A stretch of 64,000 bases of DNA from Vibrio chagasii (GCF_024347355.1 NZ_AP025465.1:496001-560000); one strand, 5' to 3'. Counted from the first letter of the stretch, positions 22,906-33,755 are shown. Notes: generated from the sequence alone by a model not told the origin. A program made the numbers and translations.

Positions 22906-25900
22906 TATACTGCCTCCACTTCTTCCGTTTGTGCCTGTTGTGCTTCAGCTTTACGCTTCTCAAGAACTGCTTTGTAGTCGCGTGGCATAACTTTAATCAG
23001 TGATGCAATACTTGCTTCAAAGTTGTCTAGGAAAGACTGAGCAACTTCACTTCCTGTGAATTCAACGTGCTTGGTTAGCATATCTAGTAGAAGATCTTTA
23101 TCTTCTTGTTCAATTGGATCTAGGTCTACAAGTTCAGGGTTAAGCTTGGTTTCGAAGTCACCGCCTTTATCCCAAACATAAGCGACACCGCCACTCATAC
23201 CCGCAGCAAAGTTACGACCTGTTGAGCCAAGGATAACGGCAACACCGCCAGTCATGTATTCACAACCGTGGTCACCAACGCCCTCAACAACAACCTTCGC
23301 ACCTGAGTTACGAACACAGAAACGTTCACCAGCCATACCGCGAATGAAAGATTCACCTGAGGTTGCACCGTAGAAACATACGTTACCAACCACGATATTA
23401 TCTTCAGCAACGATAGAAGACTTCGCATCTGGGTACAGTACCAAAGTACCGCCAGACAGACCTTTACCCCAGTAATCGTTCGCGTCGCCTTCTACTTCGA
23501 ACTTAACGCCTTTCGCAAGGAACGCACCGAAAGATTGGCCGGCACTACCGTGGAACTTAACGTTCATTGGTTGTGGTAAACCTTGGTCTTTGTAAACCTT
23601 CGAGATTTCGTTCGACAGCATGGTACCCGCAGAGCGGTCTGTGTTGATGATAGGGAAGGTTGCATTCACGGCTTCACCTTTCTCTAGTGCTGGAATGGCT
23701 GCTTGAATCAACTTACGGTCAAGAACGTCTTCTAGGTTGTGGTTTTGTTGTGTCTGGTTGTAGATACCATCTTCTTCACGAGCCTGCTCAATGTGCAGTA
23801 CAGGTGTTAGATCGAGATTCTTGTACTTCCAGTGGCCGATGTCGTCACGAACTTTAAGTTTGTGCGATTGACCTACCATCTCATCGATAGAGCGGAAGCC
23901 AAGTTCAGCCATTACTTCACGCAGACCTTCAGCCATGTATTGGAAGAAAGTCACTACGTCTTCTACGCGGCCGTCGAAACGCTCACGCAGAGTTTTGTTT
24001 TGTGTTGCGATACCAACAGGACAGGTATTCTTGTGACACTTACGCATCATGATACAGCCTTCAACAACCAATGCTGCTGTTGCTACGCCCCATTCTTCCG
24101 CGCCAAGTAACGTTGCTACTGCAAGGTCACGTGGTGTTTTCATCTGACCATCTGACTGAACAACGATACGGTTACGTAGGCCATTTTTCAGTAGTGTTTG
24201 GTGAGTTTCCGCTAGACCTAGCTCCCAAGGCAGACCTGTGTGACGGATAGAAGACATCGGAGATGCACCCGTACCACCATCAAAACCTGCGATAAGTACC
24301 ACGTCAGCTTTCGCTTTTGCTACACCTGATGCAATCGTACCTACGCCAGCTTCTGATACTAGCTTCACGTTGACACGGCCGTTACGGTTCGCGTTTTTCA
24401 GATCGTAGATTAGCTGAGCCAAATCTTCGATTGAGTAGATATCGTGGTGTGGCGGTGGCGAGATTAGACCTACGCCAGGAGTCGAGTGACGGGTTGCGCC
24501 GATCCAGTCATCAACCTTATCACCAGGTAGTTGACCACCTTCACCAGGTTTCGCACCTTGAGCCATCTTGATTTGCAGCTCATCAGCGTTCGATAGGTAG
24601 TAAGACGTCACACCAAAGCGACCAGAAGCCACTTGTTTGATTGCTGAACGCTCCCAGTCACCGTTTTCTTTACGTTCGAAACGTGCTGGATCTTCACCAC
24701 CTTCACCTGAGTTTGACTTCGCGCCGATACGGTTCATTGCAACAGCCAGTGTTGAGTGAGCCTCATGCGAGATAGAGCCAAAGCTCATTGCGCCGGTAGC
24801 GAAACGCTTAAGGATGTTCTCGATTGGTTCTACTTCCGCTAGAGGAATAGAGCCTGCTGGGTTTTTGATGAAATCAAGTTGGCTACGTAGCGTTGCTGCG
24901 TTGTCGCCTTGGTCATCAACGGCTTTCGCATACTTCTTGAACTGAGCGTAATCTTTATTACGCGTCGACTCTTGAAGTAGAGAGATAGTTTCTGGGTTGA
25001 ACAGGTGCTTCTCACCACGTTGTTTCCACTGGTAAACACCGCCAACATCAAGGATTTGAGCTGGGATTTCACGAGCTGGGTAACCAACACGGTGACGAAC
25101 AAGCACTTCACGAGCGATGTCGTCGATGGTTAGACCTTGAATACGAGAAACCGTACCTGTGAAGTATTTTTCAACCACTGACTTGCTGATACCAAGTGCT
25201 TCAAAGATTTGTGCACCGTGGTAAGACTGCAGTGTCGAGATACCCATCTTAGAGAAGATCTTCAGTAGACCGCCGTTAACACCTTTACGGTAGTTATCGA
25301 AGAACTCACGTGGGTGAACGTTCGGGTCTAGTTTCTTAGTACGTTGTAGTTCAACAATCGTTTCAATCACTAGGTATGGGTTAACTGCGTTTGCACCGTA
25401 GCCCAGAAGTGTTGCGAAGTGGTGTGTTTCACGAGCATCACCCGTTTCAACCACGATGTCACACTTAGCACGTAGGCCTTTACGGATTAGGTGGTGGTGT
25501 ACCGCGCCAACAGCCAGCATTGCTGGAATTGCAGCGTGGTTAGAGTTAACCGCACGGTCAGTCAGTAGGATGATTGAGTAACCATCAATCACGGCATCTT
25601 CTGCGTATTGGCAAATACGTTTTAGTGCACGCTCTAACTTACCTTGGTCTCCGTTTGCTTGGAATACGATATCTAGGGTCTTCGCTTGAAGGTGCTCGTT
25701 ATCGATAGCACGCAGCTTTTCTAACTCAGAGTTAGACAGTACTGGAGACTCAAGCTCTACCTTTTGACAGTGCTCAGGTGTTTCTGAAAGCAGGTTCTGA
25801 TCTTTACCTAAGTAAGTGTTCAGAGACATAACCATACGCTCACGGATCGGGTCGATCGGTGGGTTAGTTACCTGTGCAAACAGCTGCTTGAAGTAGTTTG

Positions 25901-27452
25901 AAAGGTGCTGCGATTGGTGAGAAAGAATCGCTAGCGGCCAGTCAGCACCCATTGCAGAAAGTGGCTCATAGCCCGTCTTCGCAAGAGGTAGAATGATTTC
26001 GTTCACTTCTTCAGAGCTCACACCAAACGATTGTTGTTTGTGGAGAAGTTTCTCTGGAGAAGGTTGGCTAAATTCGTTGCTCGCGTCTGGTAGCTTTTTC
26101 AGGCTAAGAAGGTTCTCTTCAACCCATTTCTCGTAAGGTTGAGATTTTGCGATGCCATCTTTCACTTCTTCATCAGAAATGATGCGGCCTTGCTCAAGGT
26201 CAGCAACGAAGATACGACCTGGTTGTAGACGACCACGGTATTCAACGTTTTCTGGTGCGATTTCAACAACGCCAGATTCAGACGCCATCACTAGGAAATC
26301 GTCTTTTGTCACTGTGTAGCGAGAAGGGCGCAGACCGTTACGGTCAAGAGTTGCACCTACTTGAACACCATCAGTGAAACATACCGAAGCTGGGCCATCC
26401 CATGGTTCCATTACGTTCGCGTGGTACTGGTAGAACGCGCGACGAGTTGGGTCCATGTTTTTGTTTTCTTGCCATGCTTCCGGGATCATCATCATCAGTG
26501 CGTGTGGCAGAGTACGACCAGACAGAACCAGAAGCTCCAATGCCATATCGAAGTTTGATGAATCTGAGCTACCTTCTTGACAGATAGGCAGTAGCATGTC
26601 GATTTCAGCTTGTGTGAATAGATCCGATTCTAGGATCGCCTCACGCGCTTTCATCCAGTTAAGGTTGCCGCGAACCGTATTGATTTCGCCGTTGTGTGCG
26701 ATGTAACGGAAAGGCTGAGCTAGACGCCAACGTGGGAATGTATTGGTAGAGAAGCGAGAGTGTACTAGTGCTAGAGCCGTCACCATAGTTGGGTTTTGCA
26801 GGTCTAGGAAGTACTGAGGAACTTGTTCTGTTGTTAGCTGACCTTTGTACACCAATGTCTTGTAAGACATAGAGTTGATGTAGAAGTCATCACCGATATT
26901 TGAAACGCTTTCTAGGCACACGCGAACGGTGTAGTTACGTAGAACGTACAGTTTACGCTCAAGCTCTTCTGGAGTAATACCAGGGCCGCCAGAGATAAAT
27001 ACGTGTTCAAATTGAGGTTCAGTGCTTAGTGGGTCAGCACCAATCATTGAATTGTCCGTCGGAAGTTCACGGTAGCCGATCACTTCTAACTCTAGGCGTT
27101 GTGCATTGCGTTCTAGAATGTCGCGACACTGTGCACGTTTGTGTTCATCTTTAGGGAAAAGTACAACACCAACACCATATTTTTCAAAAGACGGCAGTTT
27201 AATTCCAAGCTTAACGGCTTCTTCAAGTAAGAATTCGTGCGGCTTCTGTAGCAGGATACCTGCACCATCACCAGAACACGGATCGCAGCCTTGGCCGCCA
27301 CGGTGTTCCATACGTGCAAGCATATCGAGTGCTTGAGTTACTACATCATGAGATTTGCGATTCTTTAGATGCGCAACAAAACCGATACCACAAGCGTCAT
27401 GCTCCAGTTCAGGAGTATACAGACCCTGTGAGTTCTGCTCTTGATCTACCAT
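22905..27452 (-). CDS. gltB: Glutamate synthase large subunit, second type
   Basis: A 1515-residue paralogue of GltB. The glutaminase nucleophile is Cys21 (LEHDACGIGF). The FMN/synthase region ([29 protein letters not shown]), the 3Fe-4S motif in GCIMMRKCHKNTC and the C-terminal beta-helix are all present, so the enzyme should be active. It differs from the E. coli-type copy along its whole length. The gene starts 530 bases from the divergent yhcC. In E. coli gltBD is also next to yhcC and arcB, so this copy sits in the conserved place. Confidence 0.95.
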   Translation of the reverse strand: MVDQEQNSQGLYTPELEHDACGIGFVAHLKNRKSHDVVTQALDMLARMEHRGGQGCDPCSGDGAGILLQKPHEFLLEEAVKLGIKLPSFEKYGVGVVLFPKDEHKRAQCRDILERNAQRLELEVIGYRELPTDNSMIGADPLSTEPQFEHVFISGGPGITPEELERKLYVLRNYTVRVCLESVSNIGDDFYINSMSYKTLVYKGQLTTEQVPQYFLDLQNPTMVTALALVHSRFSTNTFPRWRLAQPFRYIAHNGEINTVRGNLNWMKAREAILESDLFTQAEIDMLLPICQEGSSDSSNFDMALELLVLSGRTLPHALMMMIPEAWQENKNMDPTRRAFYQYHANVMEPWDGPASVCFTDGVQVGATLDRNGLRPSRYTVTKDDFLVMASESGVVEIAPENVEYRGRLQPGRIFVADLEQGRIISDEEVKDGIAKSQPYEKWVEENLLSLKKLPDASNEFSQPSPEKLLHKQQSFGVSSEEVNEIILPLAKTGYEPLSAMGADWPLAILSHQSQHLSNYFKQLFAQVTNPPIDPIRERMVMSLNTYLGKDQNLLSETPEHCQKVELESPVLSNSELEKLRAIDNEHLQAKTLDIVFQANGDQGKLERALKRICQYAEDAVIDGYSIILLTDRAVNSNHAAIPAMLAVGAVHHHLIRKGLRAKCDIVVETGDARETHHFATLLGYGANAVNPYLVIETIVELQRTKKLDPNVHPREFFDNYRKGVNGGLLKIFSKMGISTLQSYHGAQIFEALGISKSVVEKYFTGTVSRIQGLTIDDIAREVLVRHRVGYPAREIPAQILDVGGVYQWKQRGEKHLFNPETISLLQESTRNKDYAQFKKYAKAVDDQGDNAATLRSQLDFIKNPAGSIPLAEVEPIENILKRFATGAMSFGSISHEAHSTLAVAMNRIGAKSNSGEGGEDPARFERKENGDWERSAIKQVASGRFGVTSYYLSNADELQIKMAQGAKPGEGGQLPGDKVDDWIGATRHSTPGVGLISPPPHHDIYSIEDLAQLIYDLKNANRNGRVNVKLVSEAGVGTIASGVAKAKADVVLIAGFDGGTGASPMSSIRHTGLPWELGLAETHQTLLKNGLRNRIVVQSDGQMKTPRDLAVATLLGAEEWGVATAALVVEGCIMMRKCHKNTCPVGIATQNKTLRERFDGRVEDVVTFFQYMAEGLREVMAELGFRSIDEMVGQSHKLKVRDDIGHWKYKNLDLTPVLHIEQAREEDGIYNQTQQNHNLEDVLDRKLIQAAIPALEKGEAVNATFPIINTDRSAGTMLSNEISKVYKDQGLPQPMNVKFHGSAGQSFGAFLAKGVKFEVEGDANDYWGKGLSGGTLVLYPDAKSSIVAEDNIVVGNVCFYGATSGESFIRGMAGERFCVRNSGAKVVVEGVGDHGCEYMTGGVAVILGSTGRNFAAGMSGGVAYVWDKGGDFETKLNPELVDLDPIEQEDKDLLLDMLTKHVEFTGSEVAQSFLDNFEASIASLIKVMPRDYKAVLEKRKAEAQQAQTEEVEAV

Positions 27453-27982
27453 AGATACATCCTTCCAGTTAAATCTAGGCGCAACTTCTTTGTATAAAGT
27501 CAGCCTTGTCCTTTTATATTTATGAGTCTAAACCGGCCTGTGTTGGCGGTTTGAATCCTTTCCGTATCTCGCAGGAAAAGTATTGCGAGAAAAACAATCC
27601 TTGGTGATATCCGTTTATTTTTAGCCACAAACTAGTGGTTTATATAGGTGGGAGTTAGATATTACCGACTTATTAGCAAGTTTTCGTTGTAAGAAATTAC
27701 ACAAAAATAGCTAATATGTGTAAGTATCCTACAATTTTGTCTAGGCGAATTGCAATGAAAGTTGAACCGTGTAGACCATTTTTTTCGTTTTATTTTGAAT
27801 TTTATGTCTAACAAATGTGCAACATTAGGCAAATAGAGCGAATTTTTTGCATGTTTATTGATATTTGATAGGTTGCTCGCAAAAAGCCTTGAGTAAACTA
27901 ATTGGTCGAATTTTGCAGGGATGTAATTTTTTTTCAAAAAAAGACTGATATTCATTCTTATTTACTTGAGCGCTTTGAAAAT
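27453..27982. promoter_or_regulatory. Divergent control region between gltB2 and yhcC
   Basis: A 530-bp AT-rich region with no gene. It must hold the promoters of gltB2 (minus) and yhcC (plus). The only clear structure is the inverted repeat TCTCGCA (27567–27573) / TGCGAGA (27584–27590), about 115 bases before the gltB2 start. GAAGG lies before the gltB2 ATG. Confidence 0.55.
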
Positions 27983-28936
27983 ATGCAATTACATGAGTTG
28001 GTCAACACTATCGGCCAAGATCTTCAACGTCGTTATGGCGAAAAGGTTCACAAGCTAACGCTGCACGGTGGCTTTAGCTGTCCAAATCGAGATGGAACCA
28101 TTGGCCGTGGAGGCTGCACTTTTTGTAATGTGGCGTCTTTTGCCGATGAACAAACCCAGGTTCAGAGTATTGCAGAACAGCTAAAAGATCGTGCGGGTGA
28201 AATTGCTCGTGCTAAGAAGTATCTAGCTTATTTTCAGGCGTACACCAGCACTTATGCTGAGGTGCAAGTGCTCAAGAATATGTATGAAGAGGCGCTAAAA
28301 GCACCTGGTGCCGATATCGTTGGTCTTTGCGTGGGCACAAGACCCGACTGCGTACCTGATTCTGTTTTAGAATTATTGGCTGGTTATGTTGAGAAAGGGT
28401 ACGAGATCTGGCTCGAGCTCGGCTTACAAACGGCCAACAACGATACTCTTAAGCGCATCAATCGCGGCCATGATTTTGCGGTGTATAAAACGATCACCCA
28501 GCGTGCTCGCGCTCTCGGAATTAAGGTGTGTACTCACCTTATTGTTGGCCTGCCAAAAGAAACTAAAGCGGATAACCTGGAAACACTAGATAAGGTATTA
28601 GCGGTAGGAACGGATGGCATCAAACTTCATGGCCTTCATATCGTAGAGGGAAGTACCATGGCCAAGGCATGGAAAGCAGGCAAGCTAGAAGCTCCAAGCC
28701 TTGAAGAGTATGTCGAGATTGCTACTGATATCATTCAGCGTACGCCAGCGGACGTGGTTTACCATCGTGTTTCATCTGCGGCAAGACGCCCTACGTTACT
28801 ATCTCCGTTATGGTGTGAGAACCGTTGGCTAGCGATGACAGAGATAGGTCGATCACTGGATAAAACCGGTGCACAAGGCATTAAAACAGACTCTGCATTC
28901 GAGTACACATTGCCTGTTTTAAACGCAACTGATTGA
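27983..28936 (+). CDS. yhcC: Radical SAM protein YhcC (TIGR01212 family)
   Basis: A radical S-adenosylmethionine protein of unknown reaction. Starting at ATG 27983 the protein is MQLHELVNTIGQDLQRRYG…, 317 residues, matching the E. coli YhcC N-terminus; the frame is open upstream but that part is not conserved. The SAM-cluster motif is GGCTFCNVASF; in this family the three cysteines are spaced unlike the usual CxxxCxxC, with FSCPNRDGTIGRGGCTFC holding them. The gene is divergent from gltB2 and upstream of the GGDEF and arcB genes, an order shared with E. coli apart from the GGDEF insertion. Confidence 0.93.
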   Translation: MQLHELVNTIGQDLQRRYGEKVHKLTLHGGFSCPNRDGTIGRGGCTFCNVASFADEQTQVQSIAEQLKDRAGEIARAKKYLAYFQAYTSTYAEVQVLKNMYEEALKAPGADIVGLCVGTRPDCVPDSVLELLAGYVEKGYEIWLELGLQTANNDTLKRINRGHDFAVYKTITQRARALGIKVCTHLIVGLPKETKADNLETLDKVLAVGTDGIKLHGLHIVEGSTMAKAWKAGKLEAPSLEEYVEIATDIIQRTPADVVYHRVSSAARRPTLLSPLWCENRWLAMTEIGRSLDKTGAQGIKTDSAFEYTLPVLNATD

Positions 28937-29027
28937 TAGAAATGAGTGAGAGTAGGTAACAGCAGATAAAACCAACAAATAGTGGTAACATTTCCCTCAC
29001 AGATTTTATGGTATAGATTGAGAGTAG

Positions 29028-30779
29028 ATGGAACTGGTAATGACTTGGTTGTGGGACAGAGCGTATGGCTACGGTGTTTATATCGTTTTCATGTTGCTGA
29101 TTGCTCTGATCTGCTGGCATTTTTATTCACGTTATCAGTCTCATATTGAAAAGTTACTTCTCTCGACGCCATCCCCTCTATTTTTCGTTGATGTCCGGAC
29201 CGGCGAGATCTTGTATTCCAACCGTCAGGCAATGCAGTTGCTTGGTATCCGCCAGATTGGCGTAAACTTTCGTTTTCCTACCGTGGAAAGCGAAAATAGT
29301 TTCCGTCAATACTTAACCAATCACATCAACTCTCGATCATTTGCTCAGAACTCGCTTTGGGCACTGTCTGAATTTGAGTCCCTCAAGATCAATCTTGTGG
29401 GGCGTAAGATCCACTTTAGAAACAAAAAAGCGTGGATGATTCACGCATCACCTTACAAAAACACGAATGAAGAGCAATCCCAAGAACTACGTGAACTGAA
29501 TGTCGCCCGTACCGCTTTGGACTCCCTGTCTGAGTTGATTTATGTAAAGGACCAAAAAGGTGAATTACTAGCAAGCAACCGCTCCTTCAAGAAGTTTTGG
29601 CATGGTCGCCCGGAAGAGGGCACTTTGAGCGTTTCGGGGGGAGCCTTAAAAGGCCGCGTCAGTGAACGTTCATGGACGACTGACCAAGATGGTAAAAGCT
29701 GCCTACTTGAAACCTACCAAAGTGTGTTGTTATCTCAGGATGGGGAAAACATCGGCACGCTTTCTATTAGCCATGATGTAACCGACTGGCACGATATGCA
29801 GCAGAAACTGCGTGGTGAGATGGAAAAACGTAAAGATACCGAAGTCGCCCTTGCTCAGCGTGACACCATCTTACAAAACATCTTAGAAGCCAGCCCTGAC
29901 TCGATCGGTATCTTTAATGAAAACATGGTTTACCAAGCCTGTAATAAGCCGTTTGTGGCAGCGCTTGGTATTTCTGAGGTCAGTGATTTGGTCGGTAAGC
30001 GCCTTCAGGATGTGGTGCCAAATAGCATGTATATGCGTATCTCAGAGTCCGATCATCAGGTGCTTCATCAAGGGAAATCACTGCGTTATATCGACAAGGT
30101 GATCTCTAGTTATGGTGAATACACTTGGTATGACGTGGTGAAGTCGCCATTTAGAGATCCAGCATCTAGCACGAATGGTGTGTTGATCATGGCTCGTGAT
30201 ATCACCGAGCGTTACCTTGCTGAGCAGAAATTGGAAGAGGCAAACCTTGAGCTTGAGCGTCTCAGCTTTATGGACAGTCTGACTCAGGTTTCTAACCGAC
30301 GCCGCTTTGATGAACAACTGTCGACCCTGTGGCATTACCATGTACGTGAGAAGTTACCACTTACTATTATGTTGTGTGATATCGACTTCTTTAAAGGCTA
30401 CAACGACTACTACGGTCACCAACAAGGTGATGATGCGCTGATTCAAGTCTCTCAGGCGTTTAAGAAGGTACTGAATCGTTCGTCAGATTGTGTGGCTCGT
30501 TATGGTGGTGAAGAGTTTGGTTTTATTCTGCCAAACACAACCGCGGACGGAGCATTGATGGTCGCACAGCGAATTCATGATGAAGTGCTAAAGCTGGGGC
30601 TGATCCATGAAAAATCGACCGTTTCTGAGTTTATTACCGTCAGTATTGGTGTTATCTCTTATGTACCGACTCCTGAAGATGAGATGGAGTCTGCGGTAGC
30701 GTTAGCCGACAGTGCGCTTTATCAAGCGAAGTCTGATGGTCGAAATCGTTCGAGCGTGCATCCATCGTCGATTCGCTAA
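29028..30779 (+). CDS. Membrane PAS/GGDEF protein, probable diguanylate cyclase
   Basis: A 583-residue signalling protein. One hydrophobic segment (about residues 12–30) anchors it in the inner membrane. Two or three PAS-type sensor domains follow (about 40–400; SPLFFVDVRTGEILYSN, ASPDSIGIFNENM). The C-terminal GGDEF domain (about 415–580) has an intact active-site loop GGEEF at 493–497 and the inhibitory RxxD site RSSD at 484–487, so synthesis of cyclic di-GMP with product feedback is expected. No EAL domain is present. It lies 150 bases before arcB. Cyclic di-GMP is also the ligand of VpsR, encoded 30 kb away. Confidence 0.9.
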   Translation: MELVMTWLWDRAYGYGVYIVFMLLIALICWHFYSRYQSHIEKLLLSTPSPLFFVDVRTGEILYSNRQAMQLLGIRQIGVNFRFPTVESENSFRQYLTNHINSRSFAQNSLWALSEFESLKINLVGRKIHFRNKKAWMIHASPYKNTNEEQSQELRELNVARTALDSLSELIYVKDQKGELLASNRSFKKFWHGRPEEGTLSVSGGALKGRVSERSWTTDQDGKSCLLETYQSVLLSQDGENIGTLSISHDVTDWHDMQQKLRGEMEKRKDTEVALAQRDTILQNILEASPDSIGIFNENMVYQACNKPFVAALGISEVSDLVGKRLQDVVPNSMYMRISESDHQVLHQGKSLRYIDKVISSYGEYTWYDVVKSPFRDPASSTNGVLIMARDITERYLAEQKLEEANLELERLSFMDSLTQVSNRRRFDEQLSTLWHYHVREKLPLTIMLCDIDFFKGYNDYYGHQQGDDALIQVSQAFKKVLNRSSDCVARYGGEEFGFILPNTTADGALMVAQRIHDEVLKLGLIHEKSTVSEFITVSIGVISYVPTPEDEMESAVALADSALYQAKSDGRNRSSVHPSSIR

Positions 30780-30929
30780 ATAAATTTATCACTGACTTAG
30801 CCTTTATTTACTTGGGTTATCTGTTTTAAACAATATAACCTAGCTCTCTTGCTGCATGTGATGTAGCTAGCTTACCTCCTATCTTCAAACAGGGTAGAAT
30901 GTTGCTAGTCTTATCGCATGGAGCGCTAA

Positions 30930-33281
30930 ATGAAACCCATGAAAAATCTCGCCCAGTATTACGTGGATCTACTCGTAAAGCTTGGGATTGTCCGCTTTTC
31001 TATCTTACTCGCCTTAGCGCTTGTTGCCCTCGCTGTTGTCGTGCAAGTCGGCATCACTCTCGCACTTAAAGGTAATGTTGATGACATCGACATTGTCCGC
31101 TCAGTATTCTTCGGTTTAGTGATCACACCTTGGGCCGTTTACTTTCTGTCAGTGGTTGTTGATCAGCTGGAAGAGTCTCGTCAGCGTTTAGCTAAGTTAG
31201 TCTCTAAACTTGGCGACATGCGAGAGCGCGACCAAGAGCTGAATAATAAGTTGCAGCTTAATATCGAGAAGCTTAATCAAGAAATTGAAGAGCGTGAAAA
31301 GGCCGAAGAGGCGCGTGCTGAAGCGATGCATGACCTCGAGAATGAAGTATTTCAGCGTGAGCGCACTCAGCTTGAACTTGCAGAGCGAACAGCGCTGCTA
31401 CGCTCGTTTATCGATGCCTCGCCTGACCTTATTTACTACCGTAATGAGGACGGCGTGTTCTCGGGTTGTAACCGAGCCGTTGAAGAACTGACTGGCAAGA
31501 CAGAAAAAGACTTGGTGGGTTTGACACCGTGGGATGTCTACAGCAAAGAAATCGCTCAGCAAGTTGTTGAAACCGATAAGAAAGTTTTTGCTGACAACCA
31601 GGCTCTCACCTACGATCAATGGCTTGAGTACCCAGATGGACGTAAGAGCTACTTCGAACTGCGTAAAGTGCCTTTCTACAGCAAAGATGGTCGTCATCTT
31701 GGTTTGGTGGGCTTCGGTCGTGATATTACCGAACGCAAAGAACACCAAGAGTCTATCGAGAAAGCGAGTCGCGATAAGACCACCTTTATTTCTACTATTA
31801 GCCACGAGTTAAGAACACCGCTTAATGGCATTATTGGTTTAAGCCGCATGTTGCTTGATAGCCAGCTGACCAGTGAGCAGCGCAAACAGATGCAAACCAT
31901 CAAAGTGAGCGCTGTAACACTGGGTAATATCTTCAACGATATTATCGATATGGATAAGTTCGACCGTCGCAAGCTTGAGCTATTCCCAACCCCGATCAAC
32001 TTTGAAGACTTTGTTGTGGAGATCGAAAGTATCTCGGCACTGATGGCTGAACAGAAAGATTTGAGGTTCGACTTAGAACGATTGTCTGATCTTCCTGTGG
32101 CTGTTGAAGTTGATGGTACTCGTTTGAGACAGGTGCTGTGGAACCTTGTTAGTAACGCGATGAAGTTCACCAAAGATGGTGGCGTGGTGATGACTGTTAG
32201 CGCCGATATTGATGGTGACTTTGCCAACATCACTATGGAAGTTGAAGACACAGGCATTGGTATTCCTGAAAGTGAGCTCGAGAAAATCTTCGCGATGTAC
32301 TATCAGGTGAAATCAGGCACCGATAACTTGCATGCAGTGGGAACCGGTATTGGTCTTGCTGTCTCTAAACAGTTGATCAACATGATGGATGGTGACATTG
32401 AGGTAACCAGTGAAGAGGGCTTTGGTAGTACCTTCACGGTTTCGATTCGTGTGCCTGTTAATCATGATACTCAAGCCTTGATTAAGACACCTCGAAAACA
32501 GTCGAACCTTAAGATCTTCATGGTTGAAGATATCGAACTCAATATCACGGTTGCGCGCTCTCTGTTGGAGAGCCTAGGTCATGAAGTGACGGTGGTGATG
32601 ACTGGTAAAGAGGCACAAATTGCCTTCAACCCAGAAGACTATGACTTGGTATTGTTGGATATCCAGCTACCAGATATGACAGGCTTCGATATTGCCCAGT
32701 ACTACCGTGAGAAATACACCCAATTACCGCCGTTAGTGGCATTGACTGCGAATGTACTAAGTAACAAGCAAGAGTACTTCCAGAAAGGTATGGATGAAGC
32801 GATCAGTAAACCGCTATCCGTGAGAGCGATTCAAGATGTGATCAGCGAACTTATCGAGGATGCACCAGAGGCTGTGAAAGAAGCCGGAGCGACCAAAAAG
32901 GTAGAGGAGAGTAAGCCGACGATTTCTTCGATTGACACCAGTTTGCTTGATATTGATATGCTAGAGTCTTATGTTGACATTGTTGGGCCGAAGCCGGTTT
33001 TAGATAGCATCGTGATGTTTGAAGATATGATGCCGGAGTATATGGAAATATTGAACTCCAACATGGTCGCGAAAGACCAAGCCAGTATTGTCTCTGAGGC
33101 GCACAAGATTAAAGGTGCTGCAGGTTCAATTGGTTTGAAGCGCATCCAGCAAGTGGCTCAGAAAGCTCAATCTCCAGACCTACCAGCTTGGTGGGAAAAC
33201 ATTTCAGATTGGGTCGATGAGATTAATAACGAATACCAGAATGACATTGAAGTCTTAAAGAGTTGGTTAAACCAAAGGTAG
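30930..33281 (+). CDS. arcB: Aerobic respiration control sensor kinase ArcB
   Basis: ArcB senses quinone redox state and phosphorylates ArcA by a phosphorelay. The 783-residue protein has two membrane helices (about 20–45 and 60–78), a coiled coil/linker, a PAS domain (about 155–270), the kinase with His292 (SHELRTPLNG) and GTGIGLAVS ATP-lid, a receiver domain with Asp577 (LVLLDIQLPDM), and an HPt domain with His725 (AHKIKGAAGS). This is the same tripartite layout as E. coli. GGAG precedes the ATG. A small lipoprotein gene follows after seven bases, and arcA faces it. Confidence 0.97.
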   Translation: MKPMKNLAQYYVDLLVKLGIVRFSILLALALVALAVVVQVGITLALKGNVDDIDIVRSVFFGLVITPWAVYFLSVVVDQLEESRQRLAKLVSKLGDMRERDQELNNKLQLNIEKLNQEIEEREKAEEARAEAMHDLENEVFQRERTQLELAERTALLRSFIDASPDLIYYRNEDGVFSGCNRAVEELTGKTEKDLVGLTPWDVYSKEIAQQVVETDKKVFADNQALTYDQWLEYPDGRKSYFELRKVPFYSKDGRHLGLVGFGRDITERKEHQESIEKASRDKTTFISTISHELRTPLNGIIGLSRMLLDSQLTSEQRKQMQTIKVSAVTLGNIFNDIIDMDKFDRRKLELFPTPINFEDFVVEIESISALMAEQKDLRFDLERLSDLPVAVEVDGTRLRQVLWNLVSNAMKFTKDGGVVMTVSADIDGDFANITMEVEDTGIGIPESELEKIFAMYYQVKSGTDNLHAVGTGIGLAVSKQLINMMDGDIEVTSEEGFGSTFTVSIRVPVNHDTQALIKTPRKQSNLKIFMVEDIELNITVARSLLESLGHEVTVVMTGKEAQIAFNPEDYDLVLLDIQLPDMTGFDIAQYYREKYTQLPPLVALTANVLSNKQEYFQKGMDEAISKPLSVRAIQDVISELIEDAPEAVKEAGATKKVEESKPTISSIDTSLLDIDMLESYVDIVGPKPVLDSIVMFEDMMPEYMEILNSNMVAKDQASIVSEAHKIKGAAGSIGLKRIQQVAQKAQSPDLPAWWENISDWVDEINNEYQNDIEVLKSWLNQR

Positions 33282-33288
33282 AAGAATA

Positions 33289-33732
33289 ATGAAAAAATTA
33301 GCATTCGCCGCATGCGTAGTGGCATTAGCGGGCTGTGCTGCACCACAAGTTGAGTGGCAGCAGGACAACCAAGTTGAAGTATCTGCAGCGACAGTCACAA
33401 TGAAAAGCAACCTTTGGCACAACAAGATGCCAACGATCGGAGAGACTCAAGACAAAACTCTGCATGGCGCTATTTACCTAGAGTCAGATTCAGAATTACC
33501 AGCAACACTGGCGGTGGAGAGCGTGACCGTTAAGCAAGGCTCAGATACCTTGTTAGTAACGGCTGACGATCTTGATCTAAGAACGCACAGCGAGACTCAG
33601 TGGGAAGTCGCGTTTGTATGGCAGCTAGAGATCGACAGCGAAAAGCCGGTTGATGTTGCGGTTGAACTGAAAGACGGTGAGACGGTGAAGTGGCTGGTGG
33701 AGAAAGACGTTAAGGTTGATACGGTTTACTAA
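33289..33732 (+). CDS. Small predicted lipoprotein, unknown function
   Basis: A 147-residue protein with a lipoprotein signal (ALAGC, lipidated Cys16), and a mature part that looks all-beta. I do not recognise the family. It starts seven bases after the arcB stop and so is co-transcribed with arcB. Position 2 after the Cys is Ala, which would direct it to the outer membrane. A shared terminator separates it from arcA. Confidence 0.75.
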   Translation: MKKLAFAACVVALAGCAAPQVEWQQDNQVEVSAATVTMKSNLWHNKMPTIGETQDKTLHGAIYLESDSELPATLAVESVTVKQGSDTLLVTADDLDLRTHSETQWEVAFVWQLEIDSEKPVDVAVELKDGETVKWLVEKDVKVDTVY

Positions 33733-33755
33733 CTTCAACTCAGCACAACAAAAAA

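Noticed and set aside
30780..30929. Possible ArcZ-like sRNA next to arcB
   Set aside because: No terminator or promoter pair is visible in the 150-bp gap.
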